This document shows positions 34,369-44,369 of a DNA stretch of 64,000 nucleotides, one piece after another (the stretch's first letter is position 1; each line of letters begins with the position of its first letter). The notes beneath the pieces were generated by a model. The model ran no database searches, was not told where the DNA came from, and saw nothing but the letters and a program-made list of their open reading frames with translations. Source of the stretch: Armigeres subalbatus (lineage: Eukaryota; Arthropoda; Insecta; Diptera; Culicidae); contig NW_026942816.1 in the NCBI RefSeq assembly GCF_024139115.2, positions 372,001 through 436,000 of the forward strand, read 5' to 3'. The position numbers were made by a program, and so were the translations under genes.

Positions 34369-35206
34369 TTAGGTCATCTTTCTGCTACAGGGGAATTCAA
34401 TCTTGTCAAATTTCCACAAAAGGCCGGTTTCAAATTGACCTGTTGACGTTCTTTTTGTGGTCGTCTGCTGAATCTCCTTCGCTCGTTTATCGTCTGCTGA
34501 TTCCTGCAACTGCTGAACGGAAACACTCACACTTTCCATAGAAAAGAAGCTTTCAACGAGTTCGTGAAACTTGTCGTCTGGTGTTTGGCTTCCAATGTGA
34601 AGAACACGTTGGGGCGAAGAAATTTCATCTTTCCCGGAACGGCCGTACAGTACCCAACCTAGCCTGGTCTTGGCCGCCACTGGTTCGTGTTCGCGACCTT
34701 CTCGTAATTTGAGAATTGTCTATAGCCTTGTGTTGTCCAAGCCAATAAGGATACCTATTGTTGCATCTTTGAAGCATTCGATCGGTAAGCCACTTAAGTA
34801 GGGGTATTTAGTTTTGAGGTCTTCAATATCGACGGACTGCTGTGGACGCTCTAGCTCACTAACGGTTTGCACTTTCCACAGAGTGAAATGCTTGCCTTTC
34901 GACGATCCAGAAATATCCAGTTGAACCTGTTGTGATTCTTCTTCTACAAGTTTTATTCCATTTGTCCACTGCATACACAACGGAGAAATTGGTCCTTGTA
35001 CCCCTAATCTGTCAAGAGATCTAAAGAGTGATCTAGTAGCGTTGCATCTGAACCCCCATCCAAAAAGGCGAAAGTTTTAATTGAGCGTCCATTGGCATGA
35101 AGTGTAACAGGTATTATGCGGAAGAGTATGCGATGATGCTGTTGATGTACAGATATTATTCCAGAAACTGGAATTGAGTTTGATTCTGCGCCTACTCGAT
35201 GATCGC
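34369..35206 (-). pseudogene. Bel/Pao B protease and protease-RT linker
   Basis: From the upper end: a segment leading to FAFLDGGSDATLLDHSL (aspartic protease active site, D-G-G-S), then MQWTNGIKLVEEESQQVQLD and IGILIGLDNTRL (34980-34720), then AAKTRLGWVLYGRSG (34680 on), the conserved block between protease and RT. At least two frameshifts (near 35020 and 34690) break the gene. It is separated from gag by the hAT MITE at 35215-35637. Confidence 0.8.
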
Positions 35207-35214
35207 CTGGATGT

Positions 35215-35637
35215 CAAGGATGTTATCGATCATTTAGTAATTTGCGTTCGATCATTTAGTAGTTTGTCAATAACTTTTTCCAGAAGCGGAATTTCAAAAT
35301 GTGTCGTATGATGGACTTCTAGTGCGAAGGTTTTTCTATAACTCTTCCTAATAGTTAGTTGTTAGAATTCAACTACTAACGGTGTTTAACGCTAGTTGTA
35401 GTAATTTAAACTAAATGATTGGAATTGTGTTATCATTTAGTCTAAGCTAATAAAACTATAGCTTTAACTCCGTTAGTAACGAAATTCAAACAACGAACCA
35501 TTATGTAGAGTTGAAGAAAAACCTTCGCCCTAGAAGTCCACCATACGACACATTTTGAAATTTCGCTTCTGGAAAGAGTTATTGACAAACTACTAAATGA
35601 TCGAACGCAAATTACTAAATGATCGATAACATCCTTG
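35215..35637. mobile_element. 423-bp fold-back hAT-like MITE with 8-bp target duplication
   Basis: The ends caaggatgttatcgatcat and atgatcgataacatccttg are perfect inverted repeats, and the two arms match for about 120 bp (shared core ttccagaagc). Flanks are ctggatgt at 35207-35214 and 35638-35645, an exact 8-bp duplication. It interrupts Bel/Pao B between gag and protease. The end sequence and interior resemble the left part of the element at 2052, suggesting one hAT-like family. Non-coding. Confidence 0.88.
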
Positions 35638-35976
35638 CTGGATGTAGCAGTCTATGGTGTCGTTCCTGGCATCCTTCGAAACCGCAGTTCGGTGCTTTAC
35701 ACGGCCATTTCCCATGCGGATACAAGCAGCGTCTACAAAGGTGTTTATCTTGTGTCATACACCACTTTGCCTCCAAAGATTTCGACTTAAACTGATTGCA
35801 TTTTTTCGGTTTATGTCCCGCCGTTTCGCAAATCACACAAGGACGTTGGATTCCCGATTGTTTGGAGAATTCTTATACCTTAATCTCTTTCTGGCTGTAA
35901 ACATTCGTTAACTGCGCTTCAGACAAATGAGAATTGACCATAGCTTTTTCTTTCGACTTTTAAATTTAATTAATTG
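35638..35976 (-). pseudogene. Bel/Pao B gag zinc-knuckle region
   Basis: CVICETAGHKPKKC and LCRRCLYPHGKWPCKAPNC followed by ERHHRLLHPA are the two cysteine-rich blocks and the HHxLLH signature at the end of Bel/Pao Gag. A Met-containing stretch begins near 35958 but a stop lies close to 35880. Upstream Gag is missing, replaced by a tRNA-like SINE segment. Confidence 0.8.
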
Positions 35977-36106
35977 CATATCATTCGGCAACTCGGCCGT
36001 ACGAAAACCATTTTTTTGTTAAATATCTTGGCTGTGCATATGCACAGCATATGTTTCGAAATGGACAAATTGATATGAAATTTGCGAAAAAGAATCCACG
36101 TGTCTT

Positions 36107-36175
36107 GGAGAGACTCGAACCCTCAACCTCCTACTCTCTAGATAGGCGTGATAACCCCTACACAACAAGGCCACT
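36107..36175 (-). mobile_element. tRNA-like SINE head
   Basis: The minus strand reads ggccttgttgtgtaggggtt (box A region) and gagggttcgagtctctcc (box B, with the exact core GGTTCGAGTC), 35-40 bp apart. The sequence looks like a tRNA-derived pol III promoter rather than a complete tRNA, since the acceptor stem does not pair. The SINE body probably runs to about 36000; its exact limits are unknown. Confidence 0.5.
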
Positions 36176-36312
36176 TAAAGGTCACGATTGCGGAAAAGCC
36201 ATCAGAATCCGAGTACCAACCTCCACCGCGGTTAGCTCTCTTTTTTTGCAAATCGAAGCATCCGAAAGATATTGTGTTGTGATATTATCGTTGTGTTGTT
36301 AAATCTTAAAGA

Positions 36313-36419
36313 TTGTTGCTACGCGACCAGATGAAACTTTCGGACCTCTTTGAGACAAACTCGTGTGTTGTGTTGGAGTTAGCTTTAAGCTAAAATCGAA
36401 TTTAATTAGTTCAGTTTGA
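36313..36419. repeat. Direct repeat flanking Bel/Pao B, right copy
   Basis: Starts tgttgctacgcgaccag and ends ttaattagttcagttt; the partner is at 31557-31662. If these are LTR remnants, this copy would be the upstream one for the minus-strand element. No TGG-type primer site follows it, which argues for caution. Confidence 0.55.
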
Positions 36420-37255
36420 GATGCAAATACAATGTTTACCTACATTTAACAGTCCTTCGAATATAATTCATCCGAGTTCTTATAGCTGTATTTGAGGCTG
36501 TAGTGTATTCTAACGTAATAGGAGATCGTCAGTTGCATTCTAGCAAAAATTCCGCTTGAGGCCCTTTCAAAACATTTTAACAACAGCCACTACACCTGAT
36601 GGTATAATTGCAATATTTCCATTATCAGGCGACAGGTGGTGTTGCTGCGTATTTGTATCAATGTAATATTGCATATACACTAGTGACATCTGCTGTTCGA
36701 TATCGTAAGTTTTTAATGTTCCTTCCACACACACGAGGGGGAGAACAGTCTTGAAGAAATCGAAAGTAAACAGCTAGAATTTAGTATGGAGATACAATGA
36801 AATCTCTTTTATTGTTTAGAACTGCAAAACAAGTCGTAGGTACAAAAAATCTAATCTAGCTTTCATATTGATGCGATGCGTAGTTGATGAGAACGGATGA
36901 TTTGTCCATACAAGGAAATTCGTTTTACTCTAAATGTTGTGGCGCCATCTTTTTCAAACAGCACCTTTGTCTTTGCCTTATTCCAATTTTATGTTGACTG
37001 CAAGTTTTAACGTGTATAGGGTAACAAATTGTATATATAATAATCAATTTAGGTACTTACAATAGAGCGAATTCAATATAATAAGAAATTAGGAATATTT
37101 TTGTGAAAACTTAGGATTATTTAGAAAGCAAACTGAAGGCACATCTAACAATGATTTTGCACTTTTCTTTTCCGCTCGATTGTAACGTTTCTGCTGCTCC
37201 TGCAGTTGAAGTTGACGTTTCAATCTGAATGCGAAAGACCGTGTTGCCAACATCG
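36420..37255. other. Unassigned spacer
   Basis: No recognised gene or element in about 830 bp. A frame at 37117-37371 is motif-free and overlaps the array that follows. Confidence 0.4.
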
Positions 37256-37880
37256 GCAAATGAAATTCGCCATGACCTTCGGCTTAATGTGTTATTCGGC
37301 CAAGTGGCATTCGAAGAAATGGCTTTCCGGTGAATGACTTTCGGCCCAACGACGGGAAGGGCGGAGGCCACAGGGCCAAAAGGTGTTTGGCCGAAACCCG
37401 GCTAAAAATGTCGTTTGACGGAATGGACATAGCCAAAAATGCCGTTTGGTCGAACTGGTCATTTGGTTGAAAAAGTCGTTTACCAAAATAATACTTTGGC
37501 CGAGAAAGCCGAAATGGTCGATAGGCAGAACAGCCATTCTACCGAAAATGTCATTTCGCCAAATGGGTCGACATTTTCGATCATATTACCCGTTCAGCTA
37601 ATTACATTTCAGCTGTGGGACCCATTTGGGCAAATCACATTTTAAGCCAAATGAAATTTCCGTCCATTTCAACCGAACGGCATTTTTGGCCAGATGACTT
37701 ATTCGGTCAAACGACTTGTTGGGGCAAACGCTTTGGCCAAATGAAATTTTCAACCAAACCATTTTCGATCTAATAACCGTTTCGTTCATTTCTGCCAAAT
37801 GGAATTTGAGTAGATGACTTTCGACTTAACGTGTTATATGGCCAAATGGCTTTCCGCCGAATGATTTTCACCTAAACGAC
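37256..37880. repeat. Degenerate ggccaaa array, third locus
   Basis: Units such as gccgtttggtcgaactgg, tcatttcgccaaatggg and ttttggccagatgactt, in both orientations. It shares catattacccgttcag with 13770-13790. The frames across it are repeat artefacts. Confidence 0.65.
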
Positions 37881-38153
37881 CCTTCCTCCTTTTTTAATGA
37901 TTTCCCATGGAATTGCCGAAGAATTTATTATGGACAATAGCGCACTGATACAAAAAAATTAAAATTTTAGATATTTTTACAGCTCAAGATGTAAAATGAA
38001 ATTATCAGAATCGTTTATGCTAATCAAAATCTAGTTATTCTATGCATTTCCGCACACCAATTCTTTTAATTTAAACCCAGTGCACAAATAGCTTAAGGTT
38101 AGGGAAACGCCACTGCAAAGTTGTGAATCATTTTCATATTTTGAAAGAGTTTC

Positions 38154-38447
38154 TTCTTCTTCTTCTTCTTATTGGCAATACATCCCCACACTGGGACAAA
38201 GCCGCCTCGCAGCTTAGTGTTCATTAAGCACTTCCACAGTTATTAACTGCGAGGTTTCTTAGCCAGGTTACCATTTTTGCATTCGTATATCATGAGGCTA
38301 ACACGATGATACTTTTATGGCCAGGGAAGTCGATACAATTTCCAATCCGAAAATTGCCTAGACTGGCACCGGGAATCGAACCCAGTCACCCTCAGCATGG
38401 TCTTGCTTTGTATCCGCGCGTCTTACCGCACGGCTAAGGAGGGCCCC
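38154..38447 (-). mobile_element. tRNA-derived SINE, copy B, with 14-bp target duplication
   Basis: The minus strand runs from ggggccctccttagccgtgc through an intact box B (gggttcgattcccggtgcc) to a (GAA)n tail. Flanking tttgaaagagtttc occurs at 38140-38153 and 38448-38461, an exact 14-bp duplication of the kind made by LINE-driven insertion. The duplication is unmutated, which suggests a young copy. Confidence 0.9.
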
Positions 38448-38461
38448 TTTGAAAGAGTTTC

Positions 38462-39158
38462 ACTCATGCTATATAGATTACCACCGGTTGTTGATATTTC
38501 CCTGATTGTGTCAGAGTTTCTCTGACAATTCCAAGATTTTTCTTGGTGAGAAAAAAATCCCTGATAATTCTAGGTTTCCTGATAGTAGGTAGGTAGGTAG
38601 ACTTTCGCTGGTTTAAATGAGATATTGTGGACATTCATCGTCGTGTTTCGCTGTTTGGCGTCAAAACCAAAAGTAAGCAAGCTGGCTGGTGGAATAATTC
38701 TGGTTTGAAATGTACCGTAGCATATTGGGACAATAAGTGCGAAAAAACATCTTTTGTCAAAGATCTTTCTGTCGGAACCGCTAAACTATTTTTAAGAATT
38801 TTTGGTTGTTCTACAGAAATTCTTTAGTTCAGATGCGATAATCTTTCATTTTAGGTTTGAACACCATGACTTTTCGAACATATTGTTTTTTTGCGATACC
38901 CTAATGTGGAGGCTCTTCGCTATGCTTGCATTCCCTGATCTTTGGCATTTTTGCTGCGGGTGTACTGGCTCAGCAAAAGCAAGATCGTATAGCAGGGCGA
39001 ATAAGTGTATACAGTGGAGGCCATACACGTATACTTTACATGTGATCAAATGTAGACATGCGTCTATATCGCCACCACTTGTATACTTTTTCGCGTATGC
39101 TAACTAACGTATGCAACTTTGTGTTAGCTGGACTCCTACAAGTTCCAGGTTGATTCGA
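38462..39158. other. Unassigned spacer
   Basis: Contains a short (gtag)n microsatellite near 38587-38602. Frames at 38627-38827 and 38802-39107 lack motifs. No element termini seen. Confidence 0.4.
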
Positions 39159-39349
39159 TTAAGTCACTAAGCAGATGTCCTTTTCGATAGTTACGAATGA
39201 CGGTATAGGTTGCTTGAGTCTCATCTGCAGCTCACAATCGGTTAGAAACGCCAGTGATCCATTGTTTAAAAATAGGCGTTTGCTCTGAATAAATTCAAAG
39301 GTGAATGTTATCCCTGTTTTAAAAGTAGGCGTTTCTCCCTTCTGGTGTA

Positions 39350-40952
39350 CGGTTGACCGGCCACGTCGGAAACCAAAATGCTCATCGCGCAAGCTGTTAT
39401 GTTGTTCGGCAGACTCGAGTAGACAGTGGTAAATGGCTTTTTCAAACAGCTTGGTTAACCCTGAGAGAAGACTGATGGGACGATAGCTTTTTGGAGAGGA
39501 AGGATCCTTCCCAGGCTTCCTGATGGGAGCAGACTTCCAGGACGATACACTGATTGAAGATCAGCGAAAGGTGCTCAAAGAATGGAGCACTCATGTGTTT
39601 GAGCTCGAGTTTTAGGACGCTGCCGAAGCCTGGGGCCGATATATGCCGTCAGCTCGGCAGCTGAGATCTCTAACTCCTCAGAAAAGTCGTTTGGAGTCAG
39701 ATGGGTGTTGTTCGCAAGCTCGCTAACGGCTGCTTCATGTGAACTGATGATGTCCAAGATTGTGTGAGCTGACGAAATGGCGACCTATTTCGGCTGCCTT
39801 CTCTGCAGGAGTTATCAAGCGATCCTTAGAGTCATTGTTGTCTAGTGGGATGAAAGGTGGAATGGGCCGAGACTTGGATTTTAGAATTTTGGTCAACTTC
39901 CAGTTCGGATTAGCACATTCTGGGGCAGCGCGGATCTTACTGGAAAAATCACTATTTCTGAGGTCCACCATTCTGGCTTGGATAATTTTAGTCATGCGAT
40001 TGCACCGGGTCTTAAGCGCAGGCAGCCCAGTACGTTGGTACTGCCTGCGAGTGACATTTCGTAGACGGATTAAATCTTTGGTGAGTGCATCAATGGTCAG
40101 GGTGTTGCTTACATGCTGGGCATTTGGTACATTCTGCTCGCGGACCTCCTGGATTGCGTGGAGCTGCTCGTTGACGTCTTCGGATGACACCGGATGCCGC
40201 TGGTAATCGATGTTCTCGTCCACGCACCGTTGAAACCGACCCTAGTCGACTTGGTGGTAGTTTCGCCGGGTTAGCTCGTGCCGATTCACCGAAGTTTTAA
40301 CTTCCGCCACCATCGGATAGTGGTCCGAGCTGAGTTCCTGGAAGACGTGACCGTTCGGCGTTCATGTTCGTGATGAAGATGTCGAGTGTTGCATGGGCCC
40401 CGGACCGTGTCAACCAGGTAGGGCTGTCAGGGCTCAGGATGGTGTAGTGGTCTTCCTGCTCGTTGTTGGACCGTTCCGGTTTGAGACGGTGTTTTCCCAC
40501 GATTGGTGCTCTGCATTCAGATCTCCAGCGATGATGAACTGCCCCTGCCGCCGAGTGAGCTTCACTATATCCCTTCGTAGTTCGGCCGACGTGCCGTCGT
40601 CGCCTTTGGATTGTGTGGGACAGTAAGCCACGATGAACGTGACGACTACGACGGATGTGGTGACTTCCACTCCAATAGCCTCGATGATTTTGAGCTTGAA
40701 ATCCGGCAGCAGGCGGCAGGCGATGTTGCACCGCAAGGCGATTGCCACTCCTCCCCCGCTGGAGCTTGTTCGATCGAACCTCACCAGCCTAAAACCCGGA
40801 ATTTTTGCGCTTACCTCGGGCTTCAGGTGGGTTTCGGTGATGAAAGCCGCGTTAATCTCCTTCTCCTGAAGGGAATAGCTGAGCTCGACGATTTTGCTCT
40901 TGAGCGAGCAAGCATTCCAATTTACCAGACCCAACCTAGTAGCCATTTTCAA
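39350..40952 (-). pseudogene. Jockey-clade ORF2: endonuclease and partial RT
   Basis: The first frame (40952 down) has LGLVNWNACSLKSK, AAFITETHLKPE, SSSGGGVAIAL and FIIAGDLNAEHQSW, the APE endonuclease blocks with the catalytic Glu and Asp. A shifted frame has SGAHATLDIFITN. 40223-39735 is the linker to RT, with LKTRCNRMTKIIQARM. RT blocks follow (LELKHMSAPFF and HFGFRRGRSTVHQ near 39370), then homology stops. At least three frameshifts. Confidence 0.8.
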
Positions 40953-42190
40953 TTACGAAAAGGCCCAGAGTGTAAATCTGGTCGAACCGGGATTTGCAGC
41001 TTCGAAGCCGAGCCGCAAATGGCTGAATATCGGAGTTAGCTGCTCCGGGGTGTAGAGCCAAGCGGAATCCTCCGGGGTAGAGGGTGCTCATCTCGCTACT
41101 GGCGGAATCTTGGGGAGAGAGCGGCGACCACTCGCTGGTGGACGGGCTGGATGTTTCTTTGCTTGGCTTGACTTCCGGTGGGACCGAGGCAGCAGCAGCT
41201 GCGAGTCATCTTTGCGGTTGCAGCAGCTGAACGACCGGGATCGGCCGCCGGAGAAGCGGGATTCTCAGGAAGCAATTGGGGCGAGCATCGGGCTGGACTA
41301 TTTTTTGTGGAAGCTTTCTTGCGGATTTCGCAGATCTCCGCGCGTTTCGGGCAGGCCTTCGTGGTGGTCCGATGCTTTTACTCACAGTTGGCAAACTTGG
41401 GGTTAGCCTCTTCCACTTGCTCGCACTCGTCGATGCCGTTGTCACCGCTGCACTGGGTGCATCGTGCGTTCATGAAGCAGTTCCGCGTGCCATGGCCGAA
41501 TCGGAGACAGTTCATGCACTGCGTGACGTCACGATGCACGGGCTTGTACTTTGACCGCTCGACGACAGTGCTGTTGATGGTCTTGATTTGCTTGAGGTCC
41601 TTCATCGTGGTAGTTATGTGCTCCAGGTGCACCAGGTAGAGCTGATCATGGTAGGCCCGGGAAGTGTCACGCCGGCGGATTTTGTAAATGTTGGTCGGCT
41701 TCAGACCACTTTTCCCCAGAGCTGCCTCCAGCTCCTTTTCGTCCACTTCGTCGAGGCCACGCAACACGACTTTGATGGGTTTGCTGCCGGGAACGTCATG
41801 GGTGTAAAATTCGCATTCAGGTACTCCAGCACCTTGTCGAAGTGAGACCTTCCCTCGATCATTAGCTTCACATCTTCGACGCAACGTCGAAAGCTGCACT
41901 TCAGGCCCCAGGCGATCAGTTCTGGAGGCCTGGGCGAAGATCCGACGGGTCCCGTTTCATGAAAATCGGCGGGCACTTCTCCTTCCGCTCTGGTGATTTA
42001 TCGTGGAACAGAGGCTGTTGCTTCTTCCGTTTTTTCGTGGTACCCAACAGATTGCCGGCGTCACCATCCTTGAGCGAGGAGTACTTTTTGCTCAAGAGAA
42101 GCTTTTCACTTCCCTCGTTGGGAGCAACCTCCTTCGATGGACGCTTTCGCGTTCTATTCGCGACCGAATTGGCCGCGGTAGCTACCATGA
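40953..42190 (-). pseudogene. Jockey-clade gag (ORF1)
   Basis: Starts MVATAANSVANRTRKRPSKE with a basic, Lys-rich N-terminus. Shifted frames carry IAWGLKCSFRR, VVLRGLDEVDEKELEAAL and the knuckles CMNCLRFGHGTRNC and CTQC, which bind nucleic acid. The C-terminal segment ends with YTPEQLTPIF near 41060. Frames change near 41945 and 41830, and again after the knuckles, so the copy is not functional. ORF2 begins immediately downstream. Confidence 0.75.
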
Positions 42191-42529
42191 CGGGTCCGGG
42201 AGAAAATAACGTCAACGCGACGAAGCGAAAATGTAAACACAGCGAACAAGCGAGAAAAAAAACAGGAAAAAATGCGCGACCAAAAAAAGCACGTCCGTAC
42301 GCGCTGCTGTCACAAACTGGAATCGACTCACACACGGCTGGTACAGCTTCTATTATACACAAACAAAATATTGCGGTGGATCCAAAGGCCCGTAGCATAC
42401 TGCATTCTGATGTCCGTGTTAGGAATGCACGGTATTGGTTATATATGAAATTTGAATTGGATTTGACAAGAATTGAAAATTTCAATAGCTTATCTTTAAT
42501 AATATTGAATTGACATTTTTGATTGATAT

Positions 42530-42611
42530 ATACTGCCGTGAATCGCATATTTGTCCCATATGGAATGGAAACCATGCAAATATGGGGCAGATATGCGATT
42601 CACAGCAGTAT
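42530..42611. repeat. 82-bp hairpin with TA ends
   Basis: Arms 42530-42561 and 42580-42611 pair at 29 of 32 positions (core gtgaatcgcatat / atatgcgattcac) around an 18-nt loop. TA dinucleotides lie at each end. It resembles a very short MITE; transcription as a hairpin RNA is possible but not shown. Confidence 0.6.
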
Positions 42612-42965
42612 AAATCTTCAAAATCCATCGAAAGGTAAAGGCGATGGTAACTTTTGAAATCTTCCCCTTTCAGCGTAACGCTCTCGATTTTCGAAAATTT
42701 AGATGACATCCTATATAGTAAAGAAAGACGTAAGTCCTACGTAAAAAAAATGAAAGTGAAGCATTGTAAGTTATACATCATAGATTGAACACTAGTAATA
42801 GTCATGTTTTGAAATCTCTTTCCAGATTGCTATCATAAATCAAGGTAGGTGTAGTCCTTGATTTTATTCGACAAAAATTACAAAAGCTTGAGGATTACTG
42901 CTACCCGAGCAAAGTAATAGGTAAAACATAATGAGACCATATAGAAAACATATTTTGATTTTGAC

Positions 42966-43262
42966 TTCTTCTTCTTCTTCTTCTTATTGCCATTACATCC
43001 CCACACTGGGACAGAGCCGCCTCGCAACTTAGTGTTCATTAAACACTTCCACAGTTATTAACTGCGAGGTTTCTAAGCCAGGTTACCATTTTTGCATTCG
43101 TATATCAAGAGGCTAGTACGATGATACTTTTATGCCCAGGGAAGTCGAGACAATTTCCAATCCGAAAACTGCCTAGACTGGCACCGGGAATCGAACCCAG
43201 CCACCCTCAGCATGATCTTGCTTTGTAGCCGCGCGTCTTACCGCACGGCTAAGGCGGGCCCC
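42966..43262 (-). mobile_element. tRNA-derived SINE, copy C
   Basis: Complete from the pol III box A region (minus-strand ttagccgtgcggtaagacg) through box B (gggttcgattcccggtgcc) to a (GAA)6 tail. It sits between ...ttttgac and acatcaaatt, which are contiguous as ttttgacatcaaatt in the empty copy at 14690, so the target duplication is at most 2 bp. This is unlike copy B, which has 14 bp. Confidence 0.88.
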
Positions 43263-43721
43263 ACATCAAATTGAAATCATAATTTGTTTTCAAATATGAA
43301 TCATCATGATTGATTACATATTTTGATTTCATTCTGCTGTAGATTTATAAATTGCATGATTTTGATGTCATACTGTGAACTTATTTTGTTATCGGAAACC
43401 AATATCAAAATTAGTTTTCGATTTGCTCTCATCGATAACAGGAATCACAGTAACGAGTAACGACCAAAACGATATCAAATTAGGTAATCATAATCGGAGG
43501 GGCCCTCCTTAGCCGTGCGGTAAGACGCGCAGCTACAAAGCAAGACCATGCTGAGGGTGGCTGGGTTCGATTCCCGGTGCCGGTCTAGGTAATTTTCGGA
43601 TTGGAAATTGTCTCGACTTCCCTGGGCATAAAAGTATCATCGTGCTAGCCTCATGATATACGAATGCAAAATGGTAACCTGGCTTAGAAACCTCGCAGTT
43701 AATAACTGTGGAAGTGCTTAA

Positions 43722-43987
43722 GGTGATTATAGAATAAAACCAGAAATCGGCCATTTTGTAAACCACGTGCTTTTCCAATATTTTTTTCAAGCGCACGAGA
43801 TGAAAGAACCATAACGCGTATGGGGCTGAAATAATGGTAGAACGTTTGCTTAGTTATGCTGAACAATCATAATTTGAGTTTCGGCACTGTACGAAATCTA
43901 TTACGCCAGATTTAAGCTTTTGGAAATGTATGTAGATAAACGTGTGGTGAATTTGAAATTCACCACGGGCTTTATTCTATAATCACC
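43722..43987 (+). mobile_element. TTAA-flanked MITE, 266 bp, first of a head-to-head pair
   Basis: Inverted ends ggtgattatag and ctataatcacc, flanked by TTAA at 43718-43721 and 43988-43991. TTAA targeting is typical of piggyBac-type elements; a mosquito TTAA MITE family (Wuneng) is known, but identity was not checked. Non-coding. Its right TTAA is shared with the next copy. Confidence 0.85.
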
Positions 43988-43991
43988 TTAA

Positions 43992-44257
43992 GGTGATTAT
44001 ACAATCAAGCCATGTGGTGAATTTCAAATTCACCACACGTTTTTCTACTCCTATTATCAAAAGTTCAAAACCAGCGTAATATTTGTTGTACAATGCTGAA
44101 GTTAAAGTCGATTGCTTAGTATGAGTAATCAAACGATCTACAGATGTTGCGATCCCCATGGGCGTTGTTGTTCTTTCAATTCGTGCTCTTGAAAAATCAC
44201 TAGAAAAAGCACGTGGTTTCCAAGATGGCCGATTTGTGGCTTTGTTGTATAACCACC
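43992..44257 (-). mobile_element. TTAA-flanked MITE, 266 bp, second of the pair
   Basis: Same length as its neighbour and in the opposite orientation: its reverse complement aligns with 43722-43987 from end to end (shared blocks gtgaatttgaaattcacca and aaaccacgtgctttt). Ends ggtgattata and tataaccacc, flanked by TTAA at 43988-43991 and 44258-44261. The two copies have diverged at many positions. Confidence 0.85.
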
Positions 44258-44369
44258 TTAATGAACACTAAGCTGCGAGGCGGCTCTGTCCCAGTGTGGG
44301 GATGTAATGCCAATAAGAAGAAGAAGAATCGGCGATTTCATAACATTAAAACAAGTTATCAATTTGCTC

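Larger units (their letters stand above)
31716..35980 (-). mobile_element. Bel/Pao LTR retrotransposon B, relic with three insertions
   Basis: On the minus strand the order is gag zinc knuckles, aspartic protease, reverse transcriptase and RNase H; integrase is missing. The coding sequence is interrupted by three independent DNA transposons (35215-35637, 33972-34358, 32008-32763), each with its own target duplication. Direct repeats at 31557-31662 and 36313-36419 lie just outside. The gag N-terminus is also missing beyond about 35980. Frameshifts are numerous, so this copy is dead. Confidence 0.85.
39159..42310 (-). mobile_element. Jockey-clade non-LTR retrotransposon, 3'-truncated
   Basis: Reading down on the minus strand: a 5' leader (about 42310-42190), a gag with CCHC knuckles, and ORF2 with an APE endonuclease and the first blocks of RT. 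RT homology ends near 39350, before the catalytic YADD-type motif, so the 3' half is gone. Having the 5' end but losing the 3' end is opposite to the usual truncation and implies a later deletion or recombination. Confidence 0.8.
43499..44330 (+). mobile_element. tRNA-derived SINE, copy D, split by two MITEs
   Basis: The plus-strand SINE starts aggggccctccttagccgtg, with intact box A and box B, and ends in (gaa)n at 44317-44328. Flanking aatcgg occurs on both sides. The body is split at its TTAA (cttaatgaac in other copies) by 43718-44261. Orientation is opposite to copy C, so C and D are an inverted SINE pair about 240 bp apart. Confidence 0.88.
42907..44369. mobile_element. AT-rich element, second copy, with two SINEs inserted
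   Basis: The ends gagcaaagtaatagg and ttatcaatttgctc are loosely inverted. The sequence is collinear with 14650-15018 once 42966-43262 and 43499-44330 are removed. Between the SINEs, 43263-43498 matches 14690-14970 closely. No coding capacity. This copy is therefore older than both SINEs. Confidence 0.75.

Noticed and set aside
36107..36175. tRNA gene on the minus strand
   Set aside because: Box A and box B are present but acceptor stem pairing is absent; a SINE head fits better.
43499..43600. tRNA gene in the ccttagccgtgcggtaag sequence
   Set aside because: The same sequence recurs four times with a fixed non-tRNA body and a (GAA)n tail, so it is a SINE.
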